From positions 4,650,001-4,714,000 of the forward strand of contig NZ_QASA01000001.1 in assembly GCF_003340495.1 (NCBI RefSeq): a DNA stretch of 64,000 bases, in the 5' to 3' direction. Position numbers and translations under genes: made by a program. Source of the DNA: Adhaeribacter pallidiroseus. GTDB lineage: Bacteria > Bacteroidota > Bacteroidia > Cytophagales > Hymenobacteraceae. The notes beneath the pieces were generated by a model. That model saw only the letters and a program-made list of their open reading frames with translations. It was not told the DNA's origin and ran no database searches. How positions within the stretch are numbered: the first letter of the stretch is position 1; each line of letters begins with the position of its first letter. Below are positions 18,821 to 28,533 of this stretch, in pieces.

Positions 18821-19273
18821 TTAATTAGTAAGCTTATACCACTCCGTATTTTTTAAAAGTGGCCGCCGGCCTTCGTTTTTCGGTGCGTAGTTTTTCGCTA
18901 AATAATCCAGTATAACCGGTTCCTGCGGACCTAAATCCCATAACCCCTGGGTTTGCTGCATCCACCGGATCGTGGCCAGCCAACCTTCGCGGGTAGCGCG
19001 CTTTTCGGTAATTAATTTGGGCGAATGGCACCGCACACAAGTAGTACTTACCACCGCAAAACCCGGCGCCATAATTAATCCGGTCTTTTGATCTATACTA
19101 TCTGTAATACTCGCTGGCCGCAGCGGGTGCGTACCGGCCTTGTTTAGTACAGCCGGTTTAGAATAGCTGCTGGAAAAGTTTACGATTCCTGCTATTAACG
19201 CCAAGCTTAAAAGTATTTTTTTAAATTTTGGCCCGGTTAGGCGTGCTATTTTATGCTTTGTGCTTGGTTTCAT
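18821..19273 (-). CDS. Sulfite dehydrogenase cytochrome c subunit, SorB-like
   Basis: Periplasmic c-type cytochrome of about 150 residues, likely taking electrons from the adjacent molybdenum subunit. The ATG at 19273 is preferred to 19339 because it gives a basic region plus a hydrophobic signal (ILLSLALIAGIV). A single haem site C-V-R-C-H lies at about residues 79-83, preceded by MAPGFAVVSTT and followed by WLATIRWMQQTQGLWDLG, whose Met is a possible distal ligand. The gene begins 31 bp after the molybdenum subunit ends, a two-gene operon as in SorAB. The role follows from context rather than from the sequence alone. Confidence 0.8.
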   Translation of the reverse strand: MKPSTKHKIARLTGPKFKKILLSLALIAGIVNFSSSYSKPAVLNKAGTHPLRPASITDSIDQKTGLIMAPGFAVVSTTCVRCHSPKLITEKRATREGWLATIRWMQQTQGLWDLGPQEPVILDYLAKNYAPKNEGRRPLLKNTEWYKLTN

Positions 19274-19304
19274 GTGTTTTTTAAATTTTTGCCGCCCCAC
19301 CAGC

Positions 19305-20585
19305 CTATACAATTTCCACGGCAATCCGGTGACAGGCATTGTTCAAGTAACCGCCGGGGTTCCAGGCGGGCACCAACATGGGCTGCATTTTATTAGTGCT
19401 ATCGGTGGCGCGGGCCCACACTTCGTAATACCCTTTATCCGGAAAGTTTATCTGCGCTGTCCATTGCTGCCAGCAATTGCGGTTACGGGGTGCTTTTAAC
19501 GTACATTTTTGCCAGGTAGCCCCAAAATCAATGGAAACGTGCATGTCGTTCACTTTTAAATCGCCGGCCCAGGCGTGGCCGCGTACTTCCAGGGCCTTGC
19601 CCGCCGTTACCTGCGCCCCGGTTTTCGGGTAAGTAATCAAAGATTTTACCGGCATGGCTTCAATAATCCGGAAGTGTTCGTTGTCCTCCGGAATTTTAGC
19701 GCCGGGCGCAATGGGGTGAATAGGTAAACGGTAATCGTGGCCGTTCATTTTGGCGCCATCGTGTACTTTGTTACGGATAGAAATACGGGTTAGCCATTTG
19801 CCGCTGCAAGAGGCCGGCCAACCGCCGAATAACACCCGTAACGGGTAACCGTGCACTTCCGGAATAGCCTTGCCGTTCATGGCCCAGGCAATTAAAGCTT
19901 CGTCTTCCAGGGCTTTGCGCATGGGTACGCCCCGCGAAATAGGTACTTCGTCGGCTTTGCCGCTCAGGTGCGTGTCTTTGCCGTAGTAGCCAATGTACAC
20001 CGCATCTGGCTTTATGCCGGCGGCTTCCAGCACGTCGCGCAAGCGTACGCCGGTCCACTCGCAGCAACCCACGCCACCGGTGGTCCACTGGTTACCCCGC
20101 CCCGCCGGGCTAAACTCCGACCGGCCGTTACCGGCGCATTCATGTACCAATTGGTAGGTATAATGTTTGAATTTTTTCTTCAGATCGTCCAGGGTAAATA
20201 CGGTTTTCTTTTTCACCGATTCGCCATCAATGGTCAGGGTCCAGGACGAGGCATCGAGATTAGCCGGCATTAAGCCGTTGTTGCGGATAAACAGTTTATC
20301 GGCGGGCGTCACGGCATCATCGAGTAAGTACGGCGGCGTTTCGGCGTTCAAAGGTTTATCGCTCAGCAAAATTAAATCCGGATGCTTGCCCGCCGGTAAA
20401 GGCGATTTATCAGCAGAAACGCTTTTGGTTTGAGCCGCTAATTTTTCTGGGCCAGCCAGTAAACGCCAACCCAAACTAAGACCCGCTAACCGGGCTGTTT
20501 TAAAAATAAATCCCCGGCGGTCGAGTTCCGGAAGCATATTTAACTTTTCAGGAAAGCTGTTTTTTTTGTTTTCTTCACTATTCAT
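19305..20585 (-). CDS. Sulfite oxidase-family molybdopterin dehydrogenase, SorA/SoxC-like
   Basis: Molybdenum-cofactor enzyme of about 426 residues, expected to oxidise sulfite (or a related sulfur compound) in the periplasm. The start at 20585 is chosen over 20666 since it leaves a normal N-terminus for a Tat signal: DRRGFIFKTARLAGLSLG contains the RRxFxxK motif. The molybdenum-ligand Cys is in HECAGNGR, and the substrate-pocket blocks GGVGCCEWTGVRLRDVL and HGYPLRVLFGGW are present. A C-terminal dimerisation Ig-like domain (about 300-426) completes the fold. Sulfite as substrate is inferred from family and the neighbouring cytochrome. Confidence 0.87.
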   Translation of the reverse strand: MNSEENKKNSFPEKLNMLPELDRRGFIFKTARLAGLSLGWRLLAGPEKLAAQTKSVSADKSPLPAGKHPDLILLSDKPLNAETPPYLLDDAVTPADKLFIRNNGLMPANLDASSWTLTIDGESVKKKTVFTLDDLKKKFKHYTYQLVHECAGNGRSEFSPAGRGNQWTTGGVGCCEWTGVRLRDVLEAAGIKPDAVYIGYYGKDTHLSGKADEVPISRGVPMRKALEDEALIAWAMNGKAIPEVHGYPLRVLFGGWPASCSGKWLTRISIRNKVHDGAKMNGHDYRLPIHPIAPGAKIPEDNEHFRIIEAMPVKSLITYPKTGAQVTAGKALEVRGHAWAGDLKVNDMHVSIDFGATWQKCTLKAPRNRNCWQQWTAQINFPDKGYYEVWARATDSTNKMQPMLVPAWNPGGYLNNACHRIAVEIV

Positions 20586-20905
20586 AACAGGTACGGACAA
20601 ATAATCCCGGCTTAAAACAAGGAAAATTAAGAAATATCGTTTAGTAAACGAAATACGCCAGCGCAAAGGGCAAATTTTTAAAATTTTAATTTTAACCCGG
20701 ATTAATTCCTTTTCAAGGTTAAATATAGCTTGCCGGATTTACGCAAAATCGCGGTTAAATCTTCCGGTTACCGAAGAGGGCGTATAATTCCTGGCACTTT
20801 TGTGTATATTTGCTTTTAACTCAAGTCTGTAAAACCACTAGCCTCCATACTATTTTATACAACTTCAACCTGCTTTTAAATTATTGATTATTTCCAACGT
20901 TTTTT

Positions 20906-22225
20906 ATGAAAAAAAAATTTGTTACCTGCCTGCTGTTGTGTACAGCTTTTTTGGCGCGTGCCCAAAGCAGCAAGATTGATTTTACCGAATATACCCTGGA
21001 CAATGGCTTGCACGTAATTCTGCAACCCGATAAATCTACCCCGATTGTGGCAGTATCGGTAATGTACCACGTGGGTTCTAAAAACGAACAATCGAACCGT
21101 ACGGGTTTTGCCCATTTTTTTGAACATTTAATGTTTGAAGGCTCCGATAATATTAAACGGGGCGAGTACACCAACTTAGTGCAAACCGCCGGCGGCACTT
21201 TAAACGCCAACACCTCCCAAGACCGTACCTACTACTACGAAGTGCTACCCTCTAACCAACTGGCTCTGGGCTTGTGGCTGGAATCGGAGCGGATGCGCAG
21301 CGCTAAAATTGACCAGGCCGGGGTAGAAACGCAACGCAACGTAATCAAAGAAGAAAAAAAAGAACGCATCGATAACCAGCCGTACGGTACTATTCTGGAA
21401 AAAACCTTTGCTAATGCGTATTCGGAACATCCGTACCGCTGGGTTCCCATTGGTTCGGCGCAATACATTGATCAGGCTACTTTAAGTGAGTTCGTTGATT
21501 TTTATAAGACCTTTTACGTACCTAATAACGCTACCCTGAGTATTGCGGGCGATATTAACGTAACTCAGGCCAAAGAATTGATTCAGAAATATTTTGCCGT
21601 TATCCCGAAAGGCACCAAAGAAATACCGCGGCCTACCGTAAAAGAAGCCCCTAAAACCCAGGAAGCCCGTGAAATTGTATTTGATAATGTGCAGTTACCC
21701 GCCGTAGTGCAGGCCTACCATATTCCGGAGCAAACCAACCCGGATTACTACGCCATTACCATGCTCACTAATTTGCTTACCGGTGGCGAAAGTGCCCGTT
21801 TGAATAAAGCGTTGGTAGATCAGCAGCAAAAAGCGGTGTACGTGGGCTCTTTCCCGATGCAGCTCGAAGATCCGGGTTTATTTCTGGCTTTTGCCGTGGC
21901 CAACGCCGGCGTAAACATCGACGAAGTAGAACGGAGCATGGATGCCGAAATAGAGCGGGTAAAGAAAGAACAAATCAGCGACGCGGAGTTCCAGAAACTG
22001 CGCAACCAAATCGAAAACAGCTTTGTCCAGAAAAACTTTACGGTAGCCGGCCGCGCCGAGCAATTAGCGAACTATCATACCTTCTACAAAAACACCAACC
22101 TGATTAATACCGAACTGCAAAACTTTTTAAAGGTAACCAAAGACGATCTGGCCCGGGTGGCGAATCAGTATTTCACCCGCGAAAACCGGGTAGTTTTGCA
22201 CTACTTGCCTAAGTCTAATAATTAA
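20906..22225 (+). CDS. M16 family zinc peptidase (catalytic partner)
   Basis: Secreted or periplasmic M16 peptidase, 439 residues, with a signal peptide ending ARAQ (about 20). The inverted zinc motif H70-F-F-E73-H74 (AHFFEHLMFEG) is intact and the third ligand Glu lies in the NVIKEEKKERIDN region about 76 residues later, as in the family. The TGGESARLNKALVDQQQ block matches the second half of the fold. It is followed after 76 bp by an M16 protein without a zinc motif, the usual active/inactive pair in Bacteroidetes. A -7-like TATATTTG lies at 20805-20812. Confidence 0.92.
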   Translation: MKKKFVTCLLLCTAFLARAQSSKIDFTEYTLDNGLHVILQPDKSTPIVAVSVMYHVGSKNEQSNRTGFAHFFEHLMFEGSDNIKRGEYTNLVQTAGGTLNANTSQDRTYYYEVLPSNQLALGLWLESERMRSAKIDQAGVETQRNVIKEEKKERIDNQPYGTILEKTFANAYSEHPYRWVPIGSAQYIDQATLSEFVDFYKTFYVPNNATLSIAGDINVTQAKELIQKYFAVIPKGTKEIPRPTVKEAPKTQEAREIVFDNVQLPAVVQAYHIPEQTNPDYYAITMLTNLLTGGESARLNKALVDQQQKAVYVGSFPMQLEDPGLFLAFAVANAGVNIDEVERSMDAEIERVKKEQISDAEFQKLRNQIENSFVQKNFTVAGRAEQLANYHTFYKNTNLINTELQNFLKVTKDDLARVANQYFTRENRVVLHYLPKSNN

Positions 22226-22301
22226 TTTTAAAAAAATTACTGGTTATCCGGCATTTGCCCCGGTTAAATAGCGCAATGCCCTTTTATTCAATCTCAAGAA
22301 A

Positions 22302-24368
22302 ATGAAACGTATCTTTTATAGTTTACTGCTTACTCTTTGTTACCCCTTGGCGCTGCTGGCGCAAAATCAAACCCCGCCCCCGCCCGGTCCGGCGCCTGAT
22401 ATTCAGGTTGGGCAAGCTGCGTCTTTTCAGTTGAAAAATGGCTTAAAAGTATTCGTGGTAGAAAATCATAAGCTACCGGTCGTTTCCATGTCGCTGGTGC
22501 TGGATAACGATCCCATTAAGCAAGGCGATAAAAACGGGTACGTGGATATTGCCGGCACTATGCTGCGCACCGGCACCAAAACCCGCAGCAAAGAAAAACT
22601 CGACGAAGAAATTGATTACATCGGGGCCAACCTCGAACCTTCGGCGAATGGCTTTTCGGCTTCGGGTTTAAAAAAGCACGTGGGTAAACTCATGGAACTG
22701 GCCGCGGATGTTGTGCTGAACCCTAACTTTAAGCAAGAAGAACTCGATAAAATTAAAAAACAGACAGTATCGAATCTGGCTAATTCCCAAGCAGACCCGA
22801 ACTTTGTTCAAAGCGTGGTGCGCAGCACTTTGCTCTACGGCAAAGATCACCCGTTCGGCGAAGTACCCACCGAGCAATCGGTTAACAACATTACCCTGGC
22901 CGATATTCAGGGCTATTATGCTACGTACTACAAACCCAATGTAGGCTATTTAGCCATTGTGGGCGATATTTCGGTGAAAGAAGCTAAATCGTTGACTAAA
23001 AAATACTTTACCAACTGGAAGAAAGGCGACGTAAAACGCAACGAAGTAGCGAAACCCGCGCCTATAACGGGTACCCGGGTAGCCATCGTGGACCGGCCGG
23101 CAGCGGTGCAAAGTGTACTGGCCATTGCCAACGTGGCTGATTTAAAGCCTGGCACCGACGATGCCATTACCGGGCGGGTATTAAACACCATGCTGGGCGG
23201 CAGCTTCTCGCGGCTTACCCAAAATCTGCGCGAAAAACACGGCTACACTTACGGCGCTTACTCCGACTTATCGGCGAGTAAATACATCGGCGAGTTTACC
23301 GCTAGCACCAACGTGCGCAACGCTGTAACCGACAGCGCCGTGCAGGAAATCTTGTTTGAATTAAACCGCCTGCGGACCGAGAAAGCGACCGCGGCTGAAG
23401 TACAAAAAATTAAAAATATTGTAACCGGCGAGTTTGCCCGCTCCCTGGAAGACCCGAACACCGTGGCTTTGTTCGCCATAAACACGGCCCGCTATAACTT
23501 ACCCAAAGAGTATTACCGCGATTATTTAAAGAAAGTAGCCGCCGTTACCCCGGAAGCGATTCAGCAGGTGGCCCAAAAATACGTGAACCCCGACCAGGCC
23601 GTAATTCTGGTGGTAGGCAACGCCGACCAGATTGAAGACCGCCTGAAGCGTTTTGATAAAGACGGCACCTTGGAATACTACTCACCCACCGGCGACAAAG
23701 CCGAACGCACCACTTTAGCCTTACCCGCCGGCGCCTCCGCCGACAAAGTGCTGGATAGCTACATACAAGCAGTGGGTGGCCGGGCTAACCTGGAAAAAGT
23801 AAAAGATTTAATTGTAAGAAGCACCATCACTTCCACGGGAGCCAATTTAACCTATACCCAGTATTTTAAAGGGCCGGATAAAATGGTGCAATCCATTAAG
23901 GTGGGCGACCTGGAAATTCAGAAAACCATTATTAACGGCAATAAAGGCAAAGTAATCAGTCAGAACGGAACCAGAGTAATGGACCCGCAGGAAGTGCAGG
24001 AGCAAAAAATACAATACGGCCTGAACAGCTTTTTACGCTACAATACTTTAGGCGTCAAGAAAAACCTCAGTACTTTAGAACGCATTGAAGGACGCCGCGC
24101 TTATCGCCTGGAATTAACTTTACCTACCGGTCAGCAATTGTACCAGTATTACGACTTAGAAACCGGCTTAAAAATACGCGAAGTAGTTATTACGGCCACC
24201 GAACTCGGCAATGCCACCCAAGTAACCGAAGTAAAAGATTACCGCGAAGTAAGCGGCGTAAAAGTTCCTTACCTCACCCAACTCCGGGCCGGCAATCAAT
24301 TGATTAGCACGAATGTGCAGAGCGTAGAAGTAAACAAAAACCTGAAAGACGATCTGTTTAAATTGTAA
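22302..24368 (+). CDS. M16 family protein, inactive partner with extra C-terminal domain
   Basis: A 688-residue exported protein (signal peptide ending LLAQ). Residues about 30-460 are two M16 half-domains. The zinc motif is replaced (DIAGTMLRTGTKTRS where HxxEH should be), while the substrate-positioning NLREKHGYTYGAYS block is kept, as in inactive subunits of heterodimeric M16 peptidases. The extra C-terminal part (about 490-688) is beta-rich and resembles LolA-like lipoprotein-sorting folds (GLKIREVVITATELGNATQ). It likely pairs with the protein upstream. Confidence 0.9.
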   Translation: MKRIFYSLLLTLCYPLALLAQNQTPPPPGPAPDIQVGQAASFQLKNGLKVFVVENHKLPVVSMSLVLDNDPIKQGDKNGYVDIAGTMLRTGTKTRSKEKLDEEIDYIGANLEPSANGFSASGLKKHVGKLMELAADVVLNPNFKQEELDKIKKQTVSNLANSQADPNFVQSVVRSTLLYGKDHPFGEVPTEQSVNNITLADIQGYYATYYKPNVGYLAIVGDISVKEAKSLTKKYFTNWKKGDVKRNEVAKPAPITGTRVAIVDRPAAVQSVLAIANVADLKPGTDDAITGRVLNTMLGGSFSRLTQNLREKHGYTYGAYSDLSASKYIGEFTASTNVRNAVTDSAVQEILFELNRLRTEKATAAEVQKIKNIVTGEFARSLEDPNTVALFAINTARYNLPKEYYRDYLKKVAAVTPEAIQQVAQKYVNPDQAVILVVGNADQIEDRLKRFDKDGTLEYYSPTGDKAERTTLALPAGASADKVLDSYIQAVGGRANLEKVKDLIVRSTITSTGANLTYTQYFKGPDKMVQSIKVGDLEIQKTIINGNKGKVISQNGTRVMDPQEVQEQKIQYGLNSFLRYNTLGVKKNLSTLERIEGRRAYRLELTLPTGQQLYQYYDLETGLKIREVVITATELGNATQVTEVKDYREVSGVKVPYLTQLRAGNQLISTNVQSVEVNKNLKDDLFKL

Positions 24369-24395
24369 TTAACAACCAGATTAAATCAGAAAAGC

Positions 24396-24432
24396 AAAAA
24401 AAGGAGTTAATGTAAAATTAACTCCTTTTTTT
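24396..24432 (+). terminator. Intrinsic terminator of the M16 pair
   Basis: 16-bp perfect stem AAAAAAAGGAGTTAAT (24396-24411) and complement (24417-24432), 5-base loop, ending in a T-run. Confidence 0.92.
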
Positions 24433-24524
24433 ATTGGCATTAAGTTCCATTATTTAAAAATCCGGACTTATATAAAAATATTTCTTAGGCCGTTTAGGAA
24501 GGCACAAGCAATTGGCAACGCCGT

Positions 24525-24544
24525 CGTTTGTGTCTTCACAAACG
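24525..24544. other. Short hairpin without T-run
   Basis: CGTTTGTG, loop TCTT, CACAAACG: an isolated 8-bp stem in the gap between the M16 terminator and the DUF72 gene. It does not look like a terminator for either neighbour. Possibly a fragment of an intergenic repeat. Confidence 0.4.
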
Positions 24545-24656
24545 AGTTCTACCGATGGACAGTAAACACCATCCAAAAAAGTCAAGGAGGAGAAAATTTT
24601 TAAAATTTTGTTTTTCTGTAAGAATAAAGAGCTGGTAGCTATTAATTAAATCAATT

Positions 24657-25580
24657 TCAATTAAACAAGGAACCCTGGATAGGCTGCGAAATGGGTTTAG
24701 ATCCTTCTTGGGAAACAGGTATAGCAGTGGTGGTAGCTAATTTATCGAGCATATACCGGATTACTTTCGGAGAATGTAGGATGTCTTCGTAATGCACAAA
24801 AAAGTACACTGTTTGCAGCCCTTGTTCCAGCCAGATGACCAACTGCTTTAGCCAGGCGTCTGCTCGGGCATAGTCGATAGCATCGTGGCGGTACCCATTA
24901 AAACGGACAAAAGTTGTATTGGTAGTGAGTCGGAGGTGTAGCACATCGCGCCGGCCGGCTACATCCGTAATAACCGTGCTTACCGCGCAGGCTTCCAGCA
25001 GGGCCGCTAAGTCCGCAAAAGCTTGTTCACCGGTAAACCAATCCGGGTGGCGCACTTCCACAGCCAGCGGTATTTCACGGGGTATTTGCGTTAAGAAATT
25101 TTCTAAAACCGCTAATTTATCCGGGCCAAAGCTCGGTGGTAATTGCAAGAACGACATGCCCAGGTTTTCTTTAAAGGCCCGCAACGACGTGCAAAATGCC
25201 GTTGTGGCACTCTCTACGCCTTGCAACTCTTGCTCGTGGCTGATTTGTTGCGGCCACTTCGGACAAAATTTAAAATCCGGACGCACGGCCGCGCACCATT
25301 TGCTTACGGTAGCTTCGTCCGGGATGCGGTAGTGCGTGGTGTTTAACTCAATGGTATTAAACTGCTGGCTGTAGTAACGAAGAAAATCTTTAGCCGGTAA
25401 CCCGACCGGATAATAAGTACCTAGCCAGCTTTTATTCGTCCAGGTGGGGCAACCCAGGTAAGCTTGGGGCTTTAAGTAAGTGCTTGTTTTTTGGCGCGCC
25501 AGTACTTGTTGGTTAGCCAATGGCTCGACCGGAAAGCTAAAATCGATTGCTTCTAATACAGTTACTTTGCCAAAGTCCAT
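24657..25580 (-). CDS. DUF72 (YecE family) protein
   Basis: A 307-residue TIM-barrel-like protein of the YecE/DUF72 family, whose biochemical role is unknown. Family blocks are clear: YLGCPTWTNKSWLGTYYP, FNTIELNTTHYRIP, FKFCPKWPQQISHE, LGMSFLQLPPSF, PLAVEVRHPDWF and VRFNGYRHD. No signal peptide, so cytoplasmic. The first 35 residues precede the domain and are variable. It appears monocistronic. Confidence 0.92.
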   Translation of the reverse strand: MDFGKVTVLEAIDFSFPVEPLANQQVLARQKTSTYLKPQAYLGCPTWTNKSWLGTYYPVGLPAKDFLRYYSQQFNTIELNTTHYRIPDEATVSKWCAAVRPDFKFCPKWPQQISHEQELQGVESATTAFCTSLRAFKENLGMSFLQLPPSFGPDKLAVLENFLTQIPREIPLAVEVRHPDWFTGEQAFADLAALLEACAVSTVITDVAGRRDVLHLRLTTNTTFVRFNGYRHDAIDYARADAWLKQLVIWLEQGLQTVYFFVHYEDILHSPKVIRYMLDKLATTTAIPVSQEGSKPISQPIQGSLFN

Positions 25581-25885
25581 AAGCTTTAAACTTATAAAAA
25601 TTTAAATAATTATTTGGTACTAAAAAGCAAAAACCGCTTTATAATTTATTCTTCTACTAAAAACCTTCTGATACAGGTAACAAAGCTCATTTGACCTAAT
25701 TAACCCTGTAAACGTGATTTAGTAGTTTTTATCCAAGACGAGCATTGCATTATAACCCTTACAAGGCCTTATCTTAAAAATGCCCTCCTTACCACTACTC
25801 TTTATACAAGCAAGCGCTAAAGGGCTGTAATGTAGTTTTTCTAAATTTTTATTTTATATTTGTCTTTCCACCAAATAATGAAGAC
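25581..25885 (+). promoter_or_regulatory. Intergenic region with a -7 element for rlpA
   Basis: About 300 bp between divergent genes. A TATATTTG -7 element at 25855-25862 suits the downstream RlpA gene; no matching -33 TTTG is at the usual distance. Otherwise nothing is seen. Confidence 0.45.
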
Positions 25886-26593
25886 ATGATGTTATCAAAA
25901 CTACCTTATGTATTCAGCTTTACTTTCTTAATTTTTTGCAGCCTTTCTTTCGAAGGATTTGCACAAAACACAGGATCTACTACTGGTTCGGCCACTTGGT
26001 ACGGCTCGCAACATCACGGCAAAAAAACCAGCAGCGGCGAAGTTTTCAATAAAAATCAAATGACTGCCGCCCACAAATACCTCCCCTTCGGCACTAAAGT
26101 AAAAGTAACGAATATTGTCACCCAAGAAAGCGTGGTAGTAAAAATAAACGACCGGGGTTCTTTCCGGCGCAAAGGCCACATCATTGATTTATCGGAAGCC
26201 GCCGCCCGCCGGATTAATGTAGGCGGTGGTACCAAAGTAAAAGTGCAGGTTTTAAGCGCTACAACCGCCGAAGAGTTAATAACGCTGGAAGAACCCGAAT
26301 CGCAGGAAATGCTGACGCCCGTTGTTAGTCCGCTTTTTACGGCTACCTCTTATTTTGTCATTCAGGCCGGTTCTTTTTCAGACCCCGATAAAGCGAGATC
26401 TTTCTCCGACAAAATCAAAGCTTTTATTAAGGAATTACCCATTGCAACCAGCGAAGATACGGTAAACGGCAAAAAAATACACCGGGTAGTGGCCGGTAAA
26501 TTCAACGACCGGAGTGCGGCCGAACAAGCCAAAGCTGAACTAGAGAAAAATGGTATCATGGGCATGGTAAAACAAATCAATTCCGGCTCTTAA
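25886..26593 (+). CDS. rlpA: RlpA-like double-psi beta-barrel protein with SPOR domain
   Basis: Exported peptidoglycan-acting protein, 235 residues. After the signal peptide (ending GFAQ) the RlpA domain (about 32-120) shows SATWYGSQHHGKKTSSGEVF, TAAHKYLPFGTKVKVTN, NDRGSF and IDLSEAAARRI; homologues are lytic transglycosylases acting on denuded glycan. A C-terminal SPOR domain (about 155-232, FVIQAGSFSDPDKARSF) would bind such glycans at the septum. Enzymatic activity is inferred from the family. It is the only gene on its transcript. Confidence 0.9.
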   Translation: MMLSKLPYVFSFTFLIFCSLSFEGFAQNTGSTTGSATWYGSQHHGKKTSSGEVFNKNQMTAAHKYLPFGTKVKVTNIVTQESVVVKINDRGSFRRKGHIIDLSEAAARRINVGGGTKVKVQVLSATTAEELITLEEPESQEMLTPVVSPLFTATSYFVIQAGSFSDPDKARSFSDKIKAFIKELPIATSEDTVNGKKIHRVVAGKFNDRSAAEQAKAELEKNGIMGMVKQINSGS

Positions 26594-26718
26594 TTTTTAT
26601 CCTGGAAAAGCAGCTTACCGGCATCAGAAATTTTAAAAATCTGGTGGTTTTAGCGGTTGCACGCTACCGGAGCGGGTAAGCTAATTACCAAGTCCTCCCT
26701 TTTAACCAATACTGCTTC

Positions 26719-27057
26719 TTATTTTTTCAGCGGATCGTGCCCCCAGTTTTTAAGGGAGTATAACCAGTTGCTGGTTTCCAGGTCGTGGGTTGGTTGCTGC
26801 GCCATGTGCCGACTGATGTACGAAATAACTTTGTGCATGTGCTCGTAATCGGCTTCTTGTAGATCCGCTTTTTTCGTTTTTTTAATTTCTATAATGCGCC
26901 GGGCCGATTTTCGCCCGATTGACTCGCCATCGCCACTATCCTGCCCTACTTTGTTTGATTCTTCGGTGCTTAGCCACCTTTCTATTTCGGCAGGGCTCAT
27001 GTTTACTAATTCGTTAAAGCGGTGGTACGCGGTTTCTTGTTCGGTTGCTTCTTTCAT
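26719..27057 (-). CDS. DUF3140 domain-containing protein
   Basis: Small soluble protein of 112 residues covered almost fully by DUF3140: FNELVNMSPAEIERWLSTEES at the start, the KSARRIIEIKKTKK basic stretch, and the closing SWxYSLKNWGHDPLK-type block (here NWLYSLKNWGHDP). Members are found in bacteria with no known function; the basic helix suggests nucleic-acid contact but this is a guess. It is convergent with rlpA and divergent from the CDF transporter. Confidence 0.88.
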   Translation of the reverse strand: MKEATEQETAYHRFNELVNMSPAEIERWLSTEESNKVGQDSGDGESIGRKSARRIIEIKKTKKADLQEADYEHMHKVISYISRHMAQQPTHDLETSNWLYSLKNWGHDPLKK

Positions 27058-27244
27058 AATATTACTTTTTAAAGAAACCGTTAAAGGGCAGAAAAGTTAT
27101 TCTTTTGACTCTCACCAGATACCAACCGCAAATCTTTTAGCGCTTAAAAACTACTTGTTCTGGTATTCAGTTAAAGAGTAAATAATTTACCTTTGCGCTC
27201 CCGTAACGCAAAGCAAGATTACTGCTTTTAAAACTTAATACTAA

Positions 27245-28138
27245 ATGACTCATCCGCGAACCACTGCCCAACGTGCCGAAAAAGGCTTACGTTCTACCTT
27301 GCTGGGCATTGTGGCTAATTTATGCATGGTAGCCATAAAAGCTTTGGCGGGTTATTTTGGCAATTCCTACGCTTTAATCGCCGACGCCATTGAATCGGCT
27401 TCGGATGTTTTTACTTCTTTTATTGTTTGGGTTGGCTTGCGGGCGGCTTCGAAAGAACCCGATCAGGATCATCCGTACGGCCACGGCAAGGCCGAGCCTT
27501 TGGCCGCGATAATGGTTGCTTTATCTTTAATTGGTGCCGCTATTTTTATCGCCATTCAAAGCGTAGATCATATTCTTACGCCGCATACTTCGCCGGCACC
27601 GTTTACTTTAATTATTCTGGTAATCATAATTTTGGTAAAAGAAGGCATGTACCGGTATACCAACCGGGTAGGTTCCGAAATAGAGAGTGCCGCCGTAAAA
27701 GCCGATGCCTGGCACCACCGCTCCGACGCGATTACTTCTTTAACGGCCGCCATCGGCATTGCCATTGCCTTAATTGGTGGCCCAGGTTACGAAAGCGCCG
27801 ACGACTGGGCCGCGTTGATTGCTTCCGTTATTATTGTGATTAATGCGTACCGCATTTTTATGCCCGCTTTCACCGAAATCATGGATGCAGCCCCGCCCTC
27901 CGACTTCGCCAACGAAGTCCGAAATATTGCCGCCACCGTGCCCCAGGTGCAAGGCCTGGATAAATGCCTGGTGCGTAAAATGGGCTTCGAGTATTTCGTG
28001 GATTTACACATTATTGTGGACGGTAATTTATCGGTGCGCGAAGGCCACGATATTGCCCACGCGGTAAAAGCCGAAGTAATGCGCCAGAAACCGTCGGTGT
28101 ACGATGTGCTTATTCATGTGGAGCCTACTTACTTGTAA
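27245..28138 (+). CDS. Cation diffusion facilitator (CDF) metal exporter
   Basis: Inner-membrane divalent metal/proton antiporter, 297 residues with six membrane segments. Metal-site motifs are visible: ADAIESASDVFTS in helix 2, DHPYGHGKAEPLAA in the loop, and AWHHRSDAITS in helix 5, with the FieF-type D-x3-D/H-x3-D arrangement. The cytoplasmic C-terminal domain (about 210-297) ends in VLIHVEP. The metal (Zn, Fe, Co or Mn) cannot be told. A -7 element TACCTTTG lies at 27188-27195. Confidence 0.92.
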   Translation: MTHPRTTAQRAEKGLRSTLLGIVANLCMVAIKALAGYFGNSYALIADAIESASDVFTSFIVWVGLRAASKEPDQDHPYGHGKAEPLAAIMVALSLIGAAIFIAIQSVDHILTPHTSPAPFTLIILVIIILVKEGMYRYTNRVGSEIESAAVKADAWHHRSDAITSLTAAIGIAIALIGGPGYESADDWAALIASVIIVINAYRIFMPAFTEIMDAAPPSDFANEVRNIAATVPQVQGLDKCLVRKMGFEYFVDLHIIVDGNLSVREGHDIAHAVKAEVMRQKPSVYDVLIHVEPTYL

Positions 28139-28533
28139 TTTTTTAAAAAAACACCTCATTTATAACAATTTACCCGTTATTTATTTCAATAACTTTTCTA
28201 TTCCTAGCATTAAATTTTGGGAGCAACCTGGGCCTGAGTAGTCTGTTAAAAACAACTACCCGGGAAGTTGATGGGTTTACCTAAACTATTAAAAACCATA
28301 AGCCAAAACTTTACTACTGGGTTTGGCCAAACTCTTTGTTCTACTTTTTTAGTATTGATAATTTCTACCTGAGGATAGCCTAAGAAATGTGGTTAATAAA
28401 GCTTTGACCGCACTTAGTATTTTTTTAAAAATTTCTGGCGTTCCGATTTAATTATTTGCAGGATCGATCAAATTTCAAATTTCCATTAATATTTTACCTT
28501 ACGCTTTTGATAAAACTTTAACGCTATACGCCA
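28139..28533. other. Intergenic region, nothing recognised
   Basis: About 395 bp between co-oriented genes, AT-rich. No ORF, terminator or repeat could be supported. Confidence 0.5.

Noticed and set aside
24525-24544. Terminator of the M16 operon
   Set aside because: No T-run follows, and a stronger terminator already sits at 24396-24432.
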